From the NCBI GenBank assembly GCA_954871525.1, contig OX940864.1:17292001-17356000 (forward strand): a stretch of 64,000 nucleotides of DNA, written 5' to 3'. The DNA comes from Parietaria judaica. Taxonomy: Eukaryota > Streptophyta > Magnoliopsida > Rosales > Urticaceae. Under the pieces are notes generated by a model. The model searched no databases and was not told the origin of the DNA. It saw only the letters and a list, made by a program, of their open reading frames with translations. A program made the position numbers and the translations under genes. Positions 49,001-61,916 of this stretch are shown here, piece after piece. Position 1 is the stretch's first letter; every line of letters starts with the position of its first letter.

Positions 49001-52000
49001 ATTTTATACCTATAATACCCTTTTAACGTGTATTAACGTGTATTAACGAAGTTAATTTGTTTAAAAATAAAAAATCGTGATTAAAATTTTAACAAAAAAT
49101 TTAATTTTTTTTTCAAAAAAAATAATAATTTATTTTTAAACAAATTAACCACGTTAATACACGTTAATACAAGGGTAATCCGGTCTTTCGTGATTTATTA
49201 ACGTGGTTAATTGGCTATTTGGCAATATTAATTAAAACATTGGCTATTTGGCTAATTAGTGTTTGAAGTTTGGCTATTTGGCTATTTGCCCCTAATGATT
49301 TTTGTGACACCAATAATCAGTAATTACTAATTAGAGTCAATCCTATACCCTAATGAAACAGTAATAATAATTAGCTCTTACTAATTCCTATACAAAAGCA
49401 ACCTACCTAATTAGCTGTAATTACAATAACCAACTTTAATTGCTATTTACAAAATGTTTCCTAACTGTATTTCTACAACTTGATATAATGAAAAAAGAGA
49501 AATTATATACAGTTGTGCATCATATTCCTGTGTCATTTACCTTTGAAAGCACGTATCGGATTCTGAATCAACAATTTGTGTGTTATAGTTTCTTACATAT
49601 CTATGAAGAACTAAAGTGACAAAACTAAAGCTTCACGAAATGAAAAATAAATATAAAAGGCGTGTATAAACCTGTGGAAGATGCTTTGTCCAACATTATC
49701 CAGAATGATTTTCAGCTTGTCTAAGACGGTGTCAAGGTGAGATGCTGCAACCTGAACACGAAAAGAAAAAAAGAAAAAAAAGGAGTTGGTCACAAATGAA
49801 AAAGGAGTAGTTATATTTAGGGATGAAAGTTTTTATACATAAAACCGTGTAATCAATATTAAACTGAATCAATTTGTGGTCCACAGTCCACACAAGGAAA
49901 ACCGATTTTTGGTTTTCATAAATAGATCAATAATAATAGTAATGATAAAAACAAGGTTCGTAAACTCTATTTACTGTTTTTTTGTTTTGTTTTGTTAGAT
50001 TTTTCAATGTATTAAAATTTTATTTTAAACCGAAATCGGTTTGAAAAATGTCAAAACACCGGTTTTCCCCCTGTTTACATAAGAAACGCTTACTAGTCCA
50101 AAGGCTTTTGCTAAGCCAACCCTGTTTGTTGGGATCGCGATGTTAGCTTGACTATACATCCAATCAATCTTATTGCGCACGTATACCCTGTCATTCACTT
50201 TTTGGAGTAGCATCCCAAAGCACCTGTAAAACAAAGATTGTATCACTCTACAAGCATAATGAGCAAACATTCAAACCTCGGTTACCTAAATCTATTCTTA
50301 AAAAAAAAAAATCATTTTAGAAAATAAACATTGATCAAAGTATGCTGTTTAGAAAACAAAACAAACAACGTTGATATCGAAGGATTAATACCGATGAAGG
50401 AGTCCAGAATGTTCATCATCAGATGTATAAAGTTCATACTGCACGGTAAAAGCGTTTCCAAGGGAGACCACCCAGTCAGCATCTTGAATCACATCCAACG
50501 ATTCAGCAAGAAACTGCACTTGAAATCAAATATATGTCAATGATTCCTAATTCACTAGGAGGGCTTAAACTGCACTTGAATACCCTAATTTGTAAAACTT
50601 AGGCTTGAACGCCATTAATACGGAGAAACTATCTGAAGTCTCTTCTTCTCCTTCCCAATATCTTGTCTTGTCACATTTTTTAGAGAAGTCGGAAAATTAG
50701 TGAAGTCATTGTGGAGAGCCAAAGGTCTCACGAATACCCTGAATTTGTATCCTTAAGATTATAAGCCAATACGCCATCAATACAGCAGAAGAAATTTTGA
50801 ACATTCTTCTTCTGCTTCTATACGTTGTTTAGTCTACTAAATTATTCGATAATATTTCTTGGAATTGTTCGGGTCTTGTCACGTTTTTAGAAGAAGAAAA
50901 AACGTGATGAACAGACAAAAGCTAAACAAACTCGGAGAGATTAGTAATACTCACATGCACTATCATGTCATCCCAAGTGTCTTGATACGAAGGATCCTGC
51001 TTTAGATCTTCAGTGTCACTGATATATGCCTTCATTTTTGGAATCTAGAGCTTACCAAGTAAAAATACATTAATTGAGAGAATATCAAGCATTATTAAGA
51101 ATATTCTAAAATACCGAGAGCATGTAAAAAAGAGAAGCAACTAATAACTCGAAGTGAATCCTTCAGTAGTACTGTCCACACTGTACCTCGTCTTGCCAAA
51201 ACAAATTGATATTTTTCGGAAAAAGCGGCGCCAGATAACAAAGGACCTGCATATTAAAAGTAAAACAATGAAAATTCAGATCAATTCCATAAAAAATACG
51301 AATAATACAACTGTTATAAAAAAAATACCCCGATAGCTAAAGATCAATGCGCGATATCTTTTATCATTTAATACAAGGATAAAGATGAAGCGGCTCTTAC
51401 AGTCAAAATCTGAGCTGCAAGCTGATCTCTCGCTAGAGGATCATGCAGAAGCACCAATAAACGTGCAAATAGCTCCTGCTCATTTACCAGAAACCAAAAC
51501 GACAACTGAGAAATAACCAAAGGTAGATTCTGCAAAGCTCCTTCTCATATACCTTTGTTTTTATAGGCCTATTATTATAATGATTAGAAATATTACTCCA
51601 CAGATTACAATATTTTTAGCATATCTATTTATCATAGAATTGTATAAATCAAAGGTAGTTTTCTTCTATATGAAATCATACTTCTTACTATCCTACAAAT
51701 TGTACCTCGGGATTTGGTATATCAGAACGAGCTTTGCACTCACTAAGCATGCCATTTATATTAGAAGATGGACGTCTGCACAACTCTGAAATACACCTGC
51801 AGACCTGTGACAACGTCTCAGAATTATTAACTTACAAGGTAGTATTAACTTAAACATAATATACACTTAAAATGGTATATGAAACCGGAACATTCGGGTT
51901 TCTCGGTATACACTAATCTTTTGCCTTCATTGAAACCAGTTTTAGACAGGAACTGGTTTAGAAAACCGTACCTGAAGAAACAGTTTCTATATTAAAAACA

Positions 52001-55000
52001 ATTCCAATTTCCATTTCTCAAAACAACGGATGTCCGGTTCCGGTTTTAATAATCTCAAAACCCTATAACTATAGGTGTATTATTGAAAAAAAATAAAGAA
52101 CCCACAATCAAGACTCACCGTAGCAACAGCGCCAGTATAAACTTGTGGAATAATCATCTTCAGCAGAAAAGGCCAGAGAACATGCTGCAGATCAGATATC
52201 AACATTTATTTTCAGGTTTGATATTTTCGTACATACGAGAATAATTTGCTCATAATTAAAAGAAGAATTGAAGATTTAACATACCTCCATTTCAGGAGTA
52301 GTAATGGTAAGCAAAAGAAGCCCTTTCCCACAGATTGCTCTCAACTCTGCCACGCTAACTGCCCCAATTTTTACCTGAGAATATAACACGGCAATAAGTA
52401 TATGAAATAGCTATGGATGTGGATATATTACTCGGGCAAGAAAGTGGGCATATATTTATGTCAAAAATTTGACCGTGTACGACTCAAGCCCTAGACATCG
52501 AAGAAAAAAAAAATCATTGGTGGATATCACTCACCATAACTTTATGAAAAATCGAACATTCAGCTTAGTTTTTTGTGATTTTTTTAAAAAGAAAACAAGA
52601 TTTTATTAATAAAAGAGGGTTACATTGCTAGTTTTTTGAATAAAAACAAGCTCTATTCACCAATAAGGATAAATATATAAATTAATCCTCCAAAATAACA
52701 TCTAAGAAAAACTGCACTAAATACAATACAAAAATGAACGGAATAACCTCCAATCTCTTGCGGTGTGGAGGAACATGGGGTTGCCCTGACCCAGAAACTT
52801 CCTTGGAAAGCTGAGTTTTGCTTTTATCTTGATCTGTTAAAGCGCAATGTCGTACAAGGTATTCTACAAACATCTCTCCAGACGGACCGACCAAGTAACA
52901 ATGTGAAGCCATGACCACAATCAACTGCATGAGAGCAAACAAATTATGTTTTAAGTCCCTCACATACTAGACATAGGTATTATGGCACCTGAATGTACAT
53001 CTTGAAGCATGCAATTTTCAGTTTCCAAGAAAAGGCTCGATATGCTCCGGATAGTTGAGATTATTTTCAGCTTTTCCACTATGTTAAATAAATTTGTAGA
53101 GCTTTTGGTTAAAATTTGAAACTGTTATTTAATTTCATGTTTTATGTGCATTTATACATGAAAATATGAATAAGTATATTTAGAAATGTTGAATCATTGC
53201 TCAATGGAAGTACCGGGTGTCGCCACTTACCTCTGAAAGTGCTTTACAGACCCATAAATTCTGCTCGTCTAGCAAGAACTTTACAGCTTCTACAAGTAAC
53301 GGTCTTTTCGTGTGCCAAGCTTCAGATAACCTCCAAATGAAATTATATAAAGTAAGATCTTAAGAGAATCTATATAATTATAAGGCTGGGGAGTAAATTG
53401 TAAATCCCAGTTGAATTTAATTTGTTAGTGTAACTTTGACCAATCAGATAGAATAGTTATTTAATTAAGTTTATTAGCAGCACATTCTGTGAGTATAAGG
53501 TGTAATCCAAAAAAAATACCGAAAATAGCCAAAAACCGCAGAATCATAAAGAATATCAGAAATAAAGAAATAGACGGAACCTCGGCAAAAGATGCTTCAA
53601 AACAAACAGCGCACCAAAAGAAGGTTCTTCTTTTAACTTGCATTTCTGAATGGATAGATAAAAAATAAAAAATAATAAGAGTCAATTTTTAGGCACTCAA
53701 AGTAGAAAATGTGACCATTTACATAGAATTTGTTCTCACTACTCACATTTAAGAGGAACGTAAACAAATCCTCTGGGTATACCGAGCCAACTGTCAGAAA
53801 ACATCGTTGAACTTCATTATATGTCTGCATGACATCAAAAGCAAGTTATATTCTGAGTATTCAGCACACAGATCACGTTTTGAGTATCATATAAGTCAAC
53901 TACAATTGTGGGATGCTAGATACGAACTAGTTCTTTAAGTTAATTTTATAGCTAATTCGTATTGTATTTAAATTCCACGAAGCATAAGTACATGAATCGA
54001 CCCTTGAGCAAATTAATAAAATATAAATAAGGATATACGCATACGTGAGTCAATAAATAATAAATTCAAGACAAACTATATGGAGAGTACATAACTTTCA
54101 TCAACAGTTTGTAAAATAAATTTCAAAATGTGTTGTACTATGAAAGTTTAGAGATTGAAGAAAACGAGCCCAAACTACAAGCATAAAGTGTCATGATGAA
54201 ATATAAGAGAATTGGATAGATAGTAATAATCATTTATTCAAAAATAATTTAAATTATATCCTTATAAAATAGTATTAGAAATTAGAATAAAATAAAACAA
54301 AATTCTAATCCTAGAAACATAAATGAAAGATCAAAGTAAAATTTTACATATATTTTGTAACCTCTCAATATAATATCGTACCTTCAGTCCAACTGAATAA
54401 TTTGAATTATCTGTGCTGTCATTATTTATGCAAACCACCGGAAGTAGAGTTGATAAAATAACTATGAGTTCCTGAACATTAAAATACAAGGGAGTTAAAA
54501 TTAAATGTTCACTTAATAATTATGGCTAAATGAGAAGAAAAAAAAAAAAGTGTCACCTCAAAATCAAGAAAAGGTGGACCGGTTTCTGAGAGTAAAGTGG
54601 CATGTAAGAGGTTGTGGAGACTACATGTTGCCAGATAAGCAACTTCTTGGTCTTTTTTGTACCTTTTAAACACAAGGAAAAAACCTTATCAATGTTTTGG
54701 TCACCATGCATAAAAGTCAGACGAATGGCGATGCACATGGTAAAGAAATTATGTACATTACTAGAAGTACAACTCAAACAACCACATACGGATGACACAC
54801 AGGAGCGAAACTGATGTTCCAATTCTGGGTTTTTACCATTTTCAAAACAGGTACCGGTGTTTGAGAAATGGAAACTGGAACCAGTTTTTCTTAACGGAAA
54901 ACTGATTTTTTTGAAAATTGGTTTTATGACGGAAAAAATGTCCAATAAATTAACTTAACTAGGAAAAGAAAAAAGAAAAAAAAAAAAAAAACTAATACTA

Positions 55001-58000
55001 AAATCTCCTCACAATTCCAGTATTGCAGGTATAAGCCTAGGTAAAGCTGCCTTTAGTTGTGTCCTTGTGATGAGACCAACCATCTGGCCCAGTGCTTCGA
55101 CGGACGATACCCGAACCTATAATGGAATCAAAGTCAAACCTTTTAAAATAAAATAAAATAAAATAAAATGAAATGTATATATATATACACATACACACAT
55201 TGTATGCAGGTAAAGTAGAAAAAACGTATGCTTGCGCATAGAAACTAGTTAACAGAAGAAAAAAGTACGAAGTAGAAACTTCTGCAGCAAGCTAGTATCT
55301 GGAAATAAAAACATTACAAACCTTTAGATCCCGTGAAGATGCCCACGCTCTCAGTAAAAGTTCAAAAGCAGAATTCAAAAATGACCTGCACTAAGCAATA
55401 GATAAAATGTCAAACATAACCGGTCTTGTAATTGCATTTTACATATGATAAAGGAAACCAAAGAAGAAAACAAGTGGAAGGTATATATATATATATAGAA
55501 TTGGAATGGTGATCTTACATGATGTCACCGCCAAGAGGTAAGTGTGACGGGAAATCCATGCTATACTGCCAAACGGCTTGACACCAACACTTAAATGCTG
55601 GAAAAGATAAGGAAAAAAGGTTATTAAAAAAATACAAATCAATAAGACCAAGTAAAGATATATATATTTTGTTTAATTTTTTTTTTTAAAGAGAGATTGA
55701 TTATATTGAGGAAAAAAAAAAAGATTTACAATGCGAGGTCCGAGAATGGTTTACGATCAGCCAACCCGTGAATCTGTCCGGCTATAGACCAAACTCTACC
55801 ATAGAAAAGATAGAAAAACAAAGGACTACTCGTTAAAGAAGCCAGCCCAATCTCTCGAAATGTTCGTGAGAGAATACATCGAAAACTCGTTGCACGAGGA
55901 AAAAAGCCATTAGGCAATAAAATGATTGATATTATCTATCACCCCGTTCAGATTCCAAAATGTGTCGTTGTAAAGGAATTTGTTTCGAGTATTCCAAATG
56001 CACCAAAGAGTAAATTACCAGTGTCTCACACAATCCCTATACATAAGGATATTAACCAAATAGCTACAATTACACTAATTTACAAAACATAATTAATATT
56101 TACAGAAGAATTCCAAATGTTATATATTTCTACAAGAAGATAATAAATGCAGAGATGGGAACAATATTGTCAGAACATAGAACTGCTAACTTTCTTGTCT
56201 ATGACCAAGCCTAATGTGGTACACTAATAAGGCCAAGGAGAATTCAAACGCACCATTAGCAAAGATCGGTCTGTGCACCTCACGAACACTTCCGAGAATA
56301 GGAAGAACTCGTGAAAGTACGCTCTTCAATCGTGGTGTGAACTGCATTGCTTCAATACAAATCAAAGGTACAACATTTATATCAATTCAGGCAAAACGAA
56401 AAAAAAAAAATATACATCTAAATTTCCAAAGAAAAAATGATAAGAATAATCAGAGAAATTACCATCAGCTGAAGCAAAGTCTGCAAGAATTTGAACCATA
56501 GCCGGTGATGCAGTACTTGGCCCAGATAAGTGAAGAAATATTTCTTCTATCATCTGCAAGATAGAAAATTAAGTTATTAGATAAGTTCATAAGAGACACT
56601 CAATGAAGGGTCCCCAACTAAGGAGGGGGTGAAACCGCTGGTCCAGTTCCGGTTGGAGTTGCCTTTTTTTCTTTTCAAAACCGATCCGGATCTCCGGAAA
56701 TGGAAACCGGAATCGGTTTTTCTTAACGGAGACAATTTTTTATACCGGAGTAAAATTGGTTTTTATGATGAAAAAATCTTGTTAAAAAATAATCAACAAA
56801 AAAGAATCTCAAATAAGAAATAAAAAACAGTTTGTAAAACCGTTTATGTCCAAAAAGTACAAACCCTAAAAAAACCTTAAACCAGTTTTGTTAAAAATTG
56901 GTTTAATAACCAGTTCGGGTTAAAATTTTATAAAACCGGTAGGAAACAATAGACAAGAGTTTTGGTTAAAAACCAAACAGATAGATGGGTTTACACACAC
57001 ACAAAAACAAACAAACAAAAAACTTCCGATTTTTGGTTTCAGTGTATAAACCAGGTTCCGGTGTGAAATATTATGTTATAGCAGAACACTTACAAGGTCG
57101 GGAAAGTGTGATCCTATGGATACGAGCAACCACGCAGCAGCTCTTTGCCAGTCTGCATTTAGTTCCTATAACAACCAAAAGAATTACTGTTAGATCCACT
57201 ATCAATTATAAGAGAAGGAAGGCCAAAAAAGTTGTAACTTAACTTAGGAATTAAACACATTAGTTAGTTATTTTTATGTTTTGTGAGCTTGAATGAATAT
57301 TTGTTTTCAAGACATCTTGTGAAGAGAGTTTGCCTTGCTCTCCAAGGAAAGGTGTTTTTGTGACATTTGTTTACCGAAAATGAGTATTTAGGAGTTCAGT
57401 GTTGTGGTCAGTTCCCGTTGGCCCTACTACTTGTGATGGTTTTGTTCGGTTCCTCGTGTACGTTCCACGAATTCAGCCATAAACATAAAATCAAAATAAA
57501 TCTAAGTTTTTCGCCTATCTTTTCAGTTCATAACCGCTCTTGTACCACTATTTCGAATTTATGCCAAGAGCTAAGTTGAGTGGAGCTGAGAAGCCTTTTA
57601 ATCACTAGAACAAACTAATATTTCGCAATATTCAACCAAGTCACGGCGAAGACAAAGACGCGATAATCGTACTTTCGAAGAGATCATCTCGGCCGTGGCG
57701 ATCTTAGCAAGCTTGGCCATGAAAGACGGCTCAACGTCTTTTCTCTCCAACGCTCGAACTCCAAACGCCATGACTTGAAACACTCCCGCCACATTTCCGA
57801 ACCTCTGATCAGTTCAAAAATGGTAAAACGATAAGAAACAAGCGATTTCAGCTCGAATTCTCAAGAACATAAATTCAATCATGGCTTATGAACAAACTTA
57901 CCCGTCGTCCTCCTCTGGAAACTGCAGAGCAACAGTCGAGAACGAGTAGAGGATTCCTGGAAGGTTCAAAAAAAGGCAACAAAGCCTCAAAACACGACGT

Positions 58001-58260
58001 GAATTTTCGAACATACGCACACACAGAGACAGCGAAAAAAGAGAAGGCGTACAGAGCAGCGATTTCCTTGAGAGAGGCCATGGAAGCCTCTCTGACCATC
58101 ACAGATTCATCCGCCAAAGACGACACCAGAACCTGCACTGCCTCTGCACAACACCAAAACAAAAAAAGTGAGCTTCCAGTATGAAATTGATCACGAAGAC
58201 CGCCATTTCTGGACGATCAAGCGCACCTGGCGCGGGGATGGAGGTGGAAGAAGCCGCCAT
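40028..58260 (-). CDS. SGR6: SHOOT GRAVITROPISM 6-type HEAT-repeat protein (MROH1 relative), 51 exons
   Basis: 1722 residues, [20 protein letters not shown] to [18 protein letters not shown] repeats throughout, no enzyme motif. All 51 exons stay in frame with GT-AG introns, so the gene looks intact. In Arabidopsis SGR6 acts at the vacuolar membrane in shoot gravitropism. Exons: 58260-58227, 58143-58053, 57956-57902, 57804-57673, 57165-57094, 56553-56463, 56349-56254, 55597-55519, 55385-55322, 55116-55013, 54662-54557, 54471-54382, 53824-53747, 53645-53581, 53330-53231, 52924-52748, 52374-52285, 52184-52119, 51804-51706, 51475-51401, 51246-51187, 51044-50955, 50513-50392, 50223-50094, 49751-49672, 48699-48564, 47996-47915, 47650-47502, 47393-47313, 47102-47002, 46412-46174, 46050-45941, 45807-45679, 45591-45517, 45435-45302, 45005-44933, 44752-44621, 43979-43798, 43706-43584, 43481-43421, 43160-43065, 42931-42831, 42471-42366, 41949-41836, 41753-41679, 41583-41485, 41333-41262, 41030-40945, 40834-40741, 40547-40440, 40192-40028. 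Confidence 0.95.
48788..49292. mobile_element. MULE-type MITE in SGR6 intron 25
   Basis: A 505-bp element with a perfect 9-bp target duplication taatgattt (48779-48787, 49293-49301). Ends are GAGATATTGCATGGGATAGC and TTGGCTATTTGCCCC. It shares ends and internal TTAACGTGTATTAACG blocks with 5219-5686 in inverse orientation. It lies between exons 25 and 26 and leaves the splice sites untouched. Confidence 0.85.
56625..57065. repeat. Degenerate GGAAACCGG/ACCGGTTT repeat in SGR6 intron 5
   Basis: Repeated words such as GAAACCGGAATCGGTTTTTC and AAAACCGGT in both orientations. Similar material occurs in other SGR6 introns near 44430-44520, 49830-50065, 51880-52060 and 54825-54915. It resembles eroded hAT subterminal repeats, but no ends were identified. 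Confidence 0.4.
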
Positions 58261-59260
58261 TGGAGGAGGTGCGAGGTCGGAGGGAGGAAGGAGGCGCGCA
58301 TATAAAGAAGCTAGGCGAATGGAGCGCGAAAGGAAAACGACATTGCGGAAAGGAAATGGGGTTTGTCGAGGGAAAGTGGAAATAATGGAAAGAGGACGAT
58401 CAGGAAGACGACGACGACAAACAGTTGGAGCTTTCGGTCTAGAGAGAGAGAGAGAGAGAGTGCCTTGCTGTCATTACACGGATCTACAACTTTTTCACAT
58501 TGGGCCGTGATATGCCAAAGCCCATTAATGCTGGTTTTTATCGGCCCAAAATAAAGCCCATGTAGCAGAAATGATCCCTGAATTTCACATGTTGGTGCAG
58601 TATTTTTTTTTTTTTTTTTTTTGCTTTTGTATTTTTAGCAGTAATGCATGGCAGCATGTGAGGACTTACATATTTGATTGTATTTTACGAATGTGATTAA
58701 TCTGTGTGAAGCAATCAACCAGTATAATTATTCAAGCACCGTGAGGACGAAAAGCCTATAAAATTAGAGACAAATAATGAAATTGATGGAGCTTTCGTTC
58801 TAGAGAGAGAAAGAGAAAGACAACATAATTCAAAATTAAGAAGGTTTTTTTAGTTTTTTAAAACTTCTACAACACAATAATAAAATTCAAAATTTATTGC
58901 ATACAAAGGCTGAGCCTTTTGGAACTAGCTGAATTTTTTATTTTAATTTTTAGGACAAGCAAAAACTCTTTACTAATTAGATTTGTTTGAGTTACTTATT
59001 GTCGTTTAAAGCTTCACAGTTACATAATTGTCAGAAACGACACGATATCAAAAGATCCAAACACAATTTCCAATTACTCGACTTCCACTCTTGTTTCGAC
59101 TTTCAAGTAAGCACCCTTGCTATTTAAAGAACTAACATACCTACCCCTTGAGTCTTCAACAAGTGTAAACTGGCCCAAAATACGCATCACTCGCGTATTA
59201 TCCGAATTTTGAGAACAAATTAATGGACCACTTCGCACGTTTCAAAATCTAGCACTTTTA

Positions 59261-59291
<31 letters not shown>

Positions 59292-59563
59292 CTTATGACC
59301 ATGTACACAAAGTGGCCCTAATATTCACTGACTTGAAAGCCGAATTTCGAGAACTAAGTAAAGGACCATTTCGCACAATTCATAAAATATAGGGGTAATT
59401 ATGGCAATTCGAGAGAAGAAGCAAACAAAAGAGTATTTCATTACTCAAGTTCATATACCAAATTACATATATCTATTATGGATCGAAACCATGATCAGCA
59501 ATCCAGACCCAGAATCAATCACCAAGCGAAACCCTAGAAAAAAAAATCACAGAAACCGAGGAT
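58261..59563. other. SGR6 upstream region and spacer
   Basis: Purine/pyrimidine-rich presumed SGR6 5' UTR with a (GA)n tract near 58441-58461. An (A/T)-homopolymer lies at about 58602-58621 and an uninterrupted run of 29 C at 59261-59289. The part next to 59564 is the presumed H2B 3' UTR. No other gene is supported. Confidence 0.5.
59261..59289. repeat. Poly-C run, 29 bases
   Basis: 29 consecutive C with no interruption, an unusual homopolymer in this AT-rich context. Its true length may be uncertain because sequencing of such runs is error-prone. Confidence 0.9.
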
Positions 59564-59983
59564 TCAAGAGCTGGTGAACTTGGTGACGGCCTTGGTGCCC
59601 TCGGAGACGGCGTGCTTGGCGAGCTCGCCGGGAAGGACGAGCCGCACCGACGTCTGGATCTCCCGCGACGTGATCGTCGGCTTCTTGTTGATGCGCGCCA
59701 GCCGCGACGACTCTTGCGCCAGCTTCTCGAAGATGTCGTTGATGAAGCTGTTCATGATCACCATCGCCTTGCCGGAGATCCCGATGTCGGGGTGGACCTG
59801 CTTCAGCACCTTGAAGATGTACATCTTGTACGTCTCCACGCTCTTCTTCGCCTTCTTCTTCCCCTTCTTCGCCTCGCCGCCCGCGGCGGAGGACGGCTCC
59901 TTCGGGAGCTTCTTCTCGGCGCGGAGCGCCTTCTCCGCCGGGGCTTTGCCTGCGATCTTCTTCTCGGTCTTCGGTGGCGCCAT
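59564..59983 (-). CDS. Histone H2B
   Basis: 139 residues, no intron. The start is ATG 59983 ([13 protein letters not shown]); the frame extends 11 codons upstream but plant H2B proteins begin here. The N-terminal tail is Lys/Ala-rich and trypsin-sensitive in type. The histone fold spans roughly residues 45-139: [66 protein letters not shown], and the C-terminal AVTKFTSS, whose Lys is the conserved monoubiquitination site in plants. It forms the H2A-H2B dimer of the nucleosome in the nucleus. It is GC-rich, as usual for replication-dependent plant histone genes. Confidence 0.97.
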   Translation of the reverse strand: MAPPKTEKKIAGKAPAEKALRAEKKLPKEPSSAAGGEAKKGKKKAKKSVETYKMYIFKVLKQVHPDIGISGKAMVIMNSFINDIFEKLAQESSRLARINKKPTITSREIQTSVRLVLPGELAKHAVSEGTKAVTKFTSS

Positions 59984-60041
59984 TGATGAACGGAGAATTG
60001 AGAGAGGAAGCTTCAATGGAGAATTGAGAGGAGCGAAATGA

Positions 60042-60049
60042 GATCCGCG
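60042..60049 (-). promoter_or_regulatory. Plant histone octamer box upstream of H2B
   Basis: CGCGGATC on the minus strand, about 60 bp upstream of the H2B ATG. It is the octamer known from plant histone promoters that supports S-phase and meristem expression. A near copy, CGCGGATT, is on the plus strand near 60097. TATTTATT-like sequence between the octamer and the gene could serve as TATA. Confidence 0.72.
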
Positions 60050-61916
60050 AATAAATAGTGAGTTGGGAAGAGCTTCTCATTGGTGGATTTTAAATGACGC
60101 GGATTGAAGGGTTCACAGCCGTTGGATTTCGATCTAATCGACGGATGGGAGAGATTGAGATTCGAGTTTGGCGGGATCGTGAATTTTGGTTATATAAATG
60201 GTTTGGATAGGAAACGCTGTCGTTTAGAGTAACTAAAAAATAAAAATTTTGTTTTGTGTATTATTTGGGTTCATAATTTGTTAAAAATTATTGTATGTAA
60301 AATTTATTTGGCTTATTTTGTGGATAGTATTATCAAATAAAATATAAATTGTAAGAGTCTGATCGTAGAATCCAATTTACTACCTAGAAAATGAGTATGG
60401 GACTTCTTTAATAAAACACTATAAAATAAGTTTGTACTTCTTTTGAATAAAATGGTACTTTGATTTTGGATTGATTATTTATGAACTTTTGGTCTAATTT
60501 TTTTATTAAAGTTAATTTTTCAAGTAATTGCTTACGTAATTTTAAGTCTTCTATTTACTAGTTAGTAACTAGTAGTTACTAAACTACTCAGCTGTTGGCT
60601 TCTAAATTAGTGTCGTTTTAATACTCTATCGTTATCTTACCACGTCGTTTATAGTTATACAATACCATCCTATTAAATATGATGTCATGTTAATTTAAAA
60701 AATTAAATAAATTGAGATGCGTTACATTTTTCTGTTGTTTTCTCTGAGAGTCCGTTTTAAGTGTCGTTTCTTCAGTCTTTTATTAAGTTTTCCAGTGGGT
60801 TTCTTTTGCTATCTGAATTAGGATGTCGTTTTTCTCGACAAGCAACAATATGAGAAAAGAAATGCAAATATGTGACTAAGAATAGACATGTACAAACATG
60901 TCGCATTATTAAAGCTATTTAATTCAATTTCATGATCTACGTAACAACTTATATGAAGTTAGTTCGTATAGACTAAAGACGCTGTGTACAAAACGTACCC
61001 GAAAACCGAATTCGGTACCAAAAATATAATTTACCGATATTGTTGTACTAAGAAATCGATTTATTTGTATAAATCTGATAAAAGTGGTATTACTGGAAGC
61101 AACAATCGGCACCCCTTGCGTTTTTATAATAACATTATATAGTTTCAAATTTTATTCGTCGCCGTAGTTTTCAGCTAACTATTCCAAAAATATGACTTCA
61201 ATATAAAAAAAAATATGCATAATTACATGATTACAACCCGGAAAACCCCCAAAAAAACGTTGGAAATAACTATCAGTTGCATTTATTATTAAATAGTATA
61301 TATCTATAAGTACTATTTTTTCACTCAAAATGCCCATCAATTATCGGTATTACCATATACTTGGATCGGCGCAATCAGTTACTATTTTCTAAATCCTACA
61401 AACTATTGCCATAGTCCTACACTCTTCAGGGCATCACTAAGCTTCTTTGGTCAGTCGTATCCGCGTTCTTAATAGCCCAATGGCCGGGACAAAGGGTCGC
61501 GATCCCGCGAGGGTGAGCTAACTCCATAAACCCGTCCTCAGTTCTTGAAGCCTATAAGCCTTCTCAAGCGTCTATAGACGCTTTAGATCGAGCTCTTGGG
61601 AAACTGAAAAAAGAATACCCGTCTCTTTCCTTCCGTAAAATTTGACCATAGGGCGGTTCTCAGTTTCCGGACTCTTAAAAAGTGATTACAAGTTACAGCT
61701 AATTCATAAATTTTGTAAGACAGGCAAAAGCTTAAGTTATAGAAAAGCCATAAGCTTGCAAGAAGCATTCATTAGAAAATAAAATACATATTAATATTGT
61801 TATTTACATTGGCAAAATAGTTAACTAACTAGAACTCAGATGCTCTACACTCAATTAATAATTATGAAACATTGATGAGATTTACCCAACTAGGAAAAAA
61901 AACACAAGTGAACACC
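60050..61916. other. Intergenic between H2B and the next gene
   Basis: AT-rich, no gene. 60600-60840 is another copy of the TGTCGTTT dispersed repeat. 61440-61680 is less AT-rich and contains plastid 16S rRNA DNA (61478-61544). Its neighbouring bases (61545-61670) are unplaced and could be further organelle DNA. Confidence 0.5.
61478..61544 (+). pseudogene. Plastid 16S rRNA fragment (nuclear plastid insert)
   Basis: About 67 bp, CAATGGCCGGGACAAAGG through GATCCCGCGAGGGTGAGC to ACCCGTCCTCAGTTC. It matches the 3' third of plastid 16S rRNA with one or two changes. Mitochondrial 18S differs clearly in this region. Too short to have any function. Confidence 0.82.

Noticed and set aside
59574..60041. 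155-codon plus-strand frame opposite histone H2B
   Set aside because: Shadow of a GC-rich coding sequence. The H2B frame is unmistakable.
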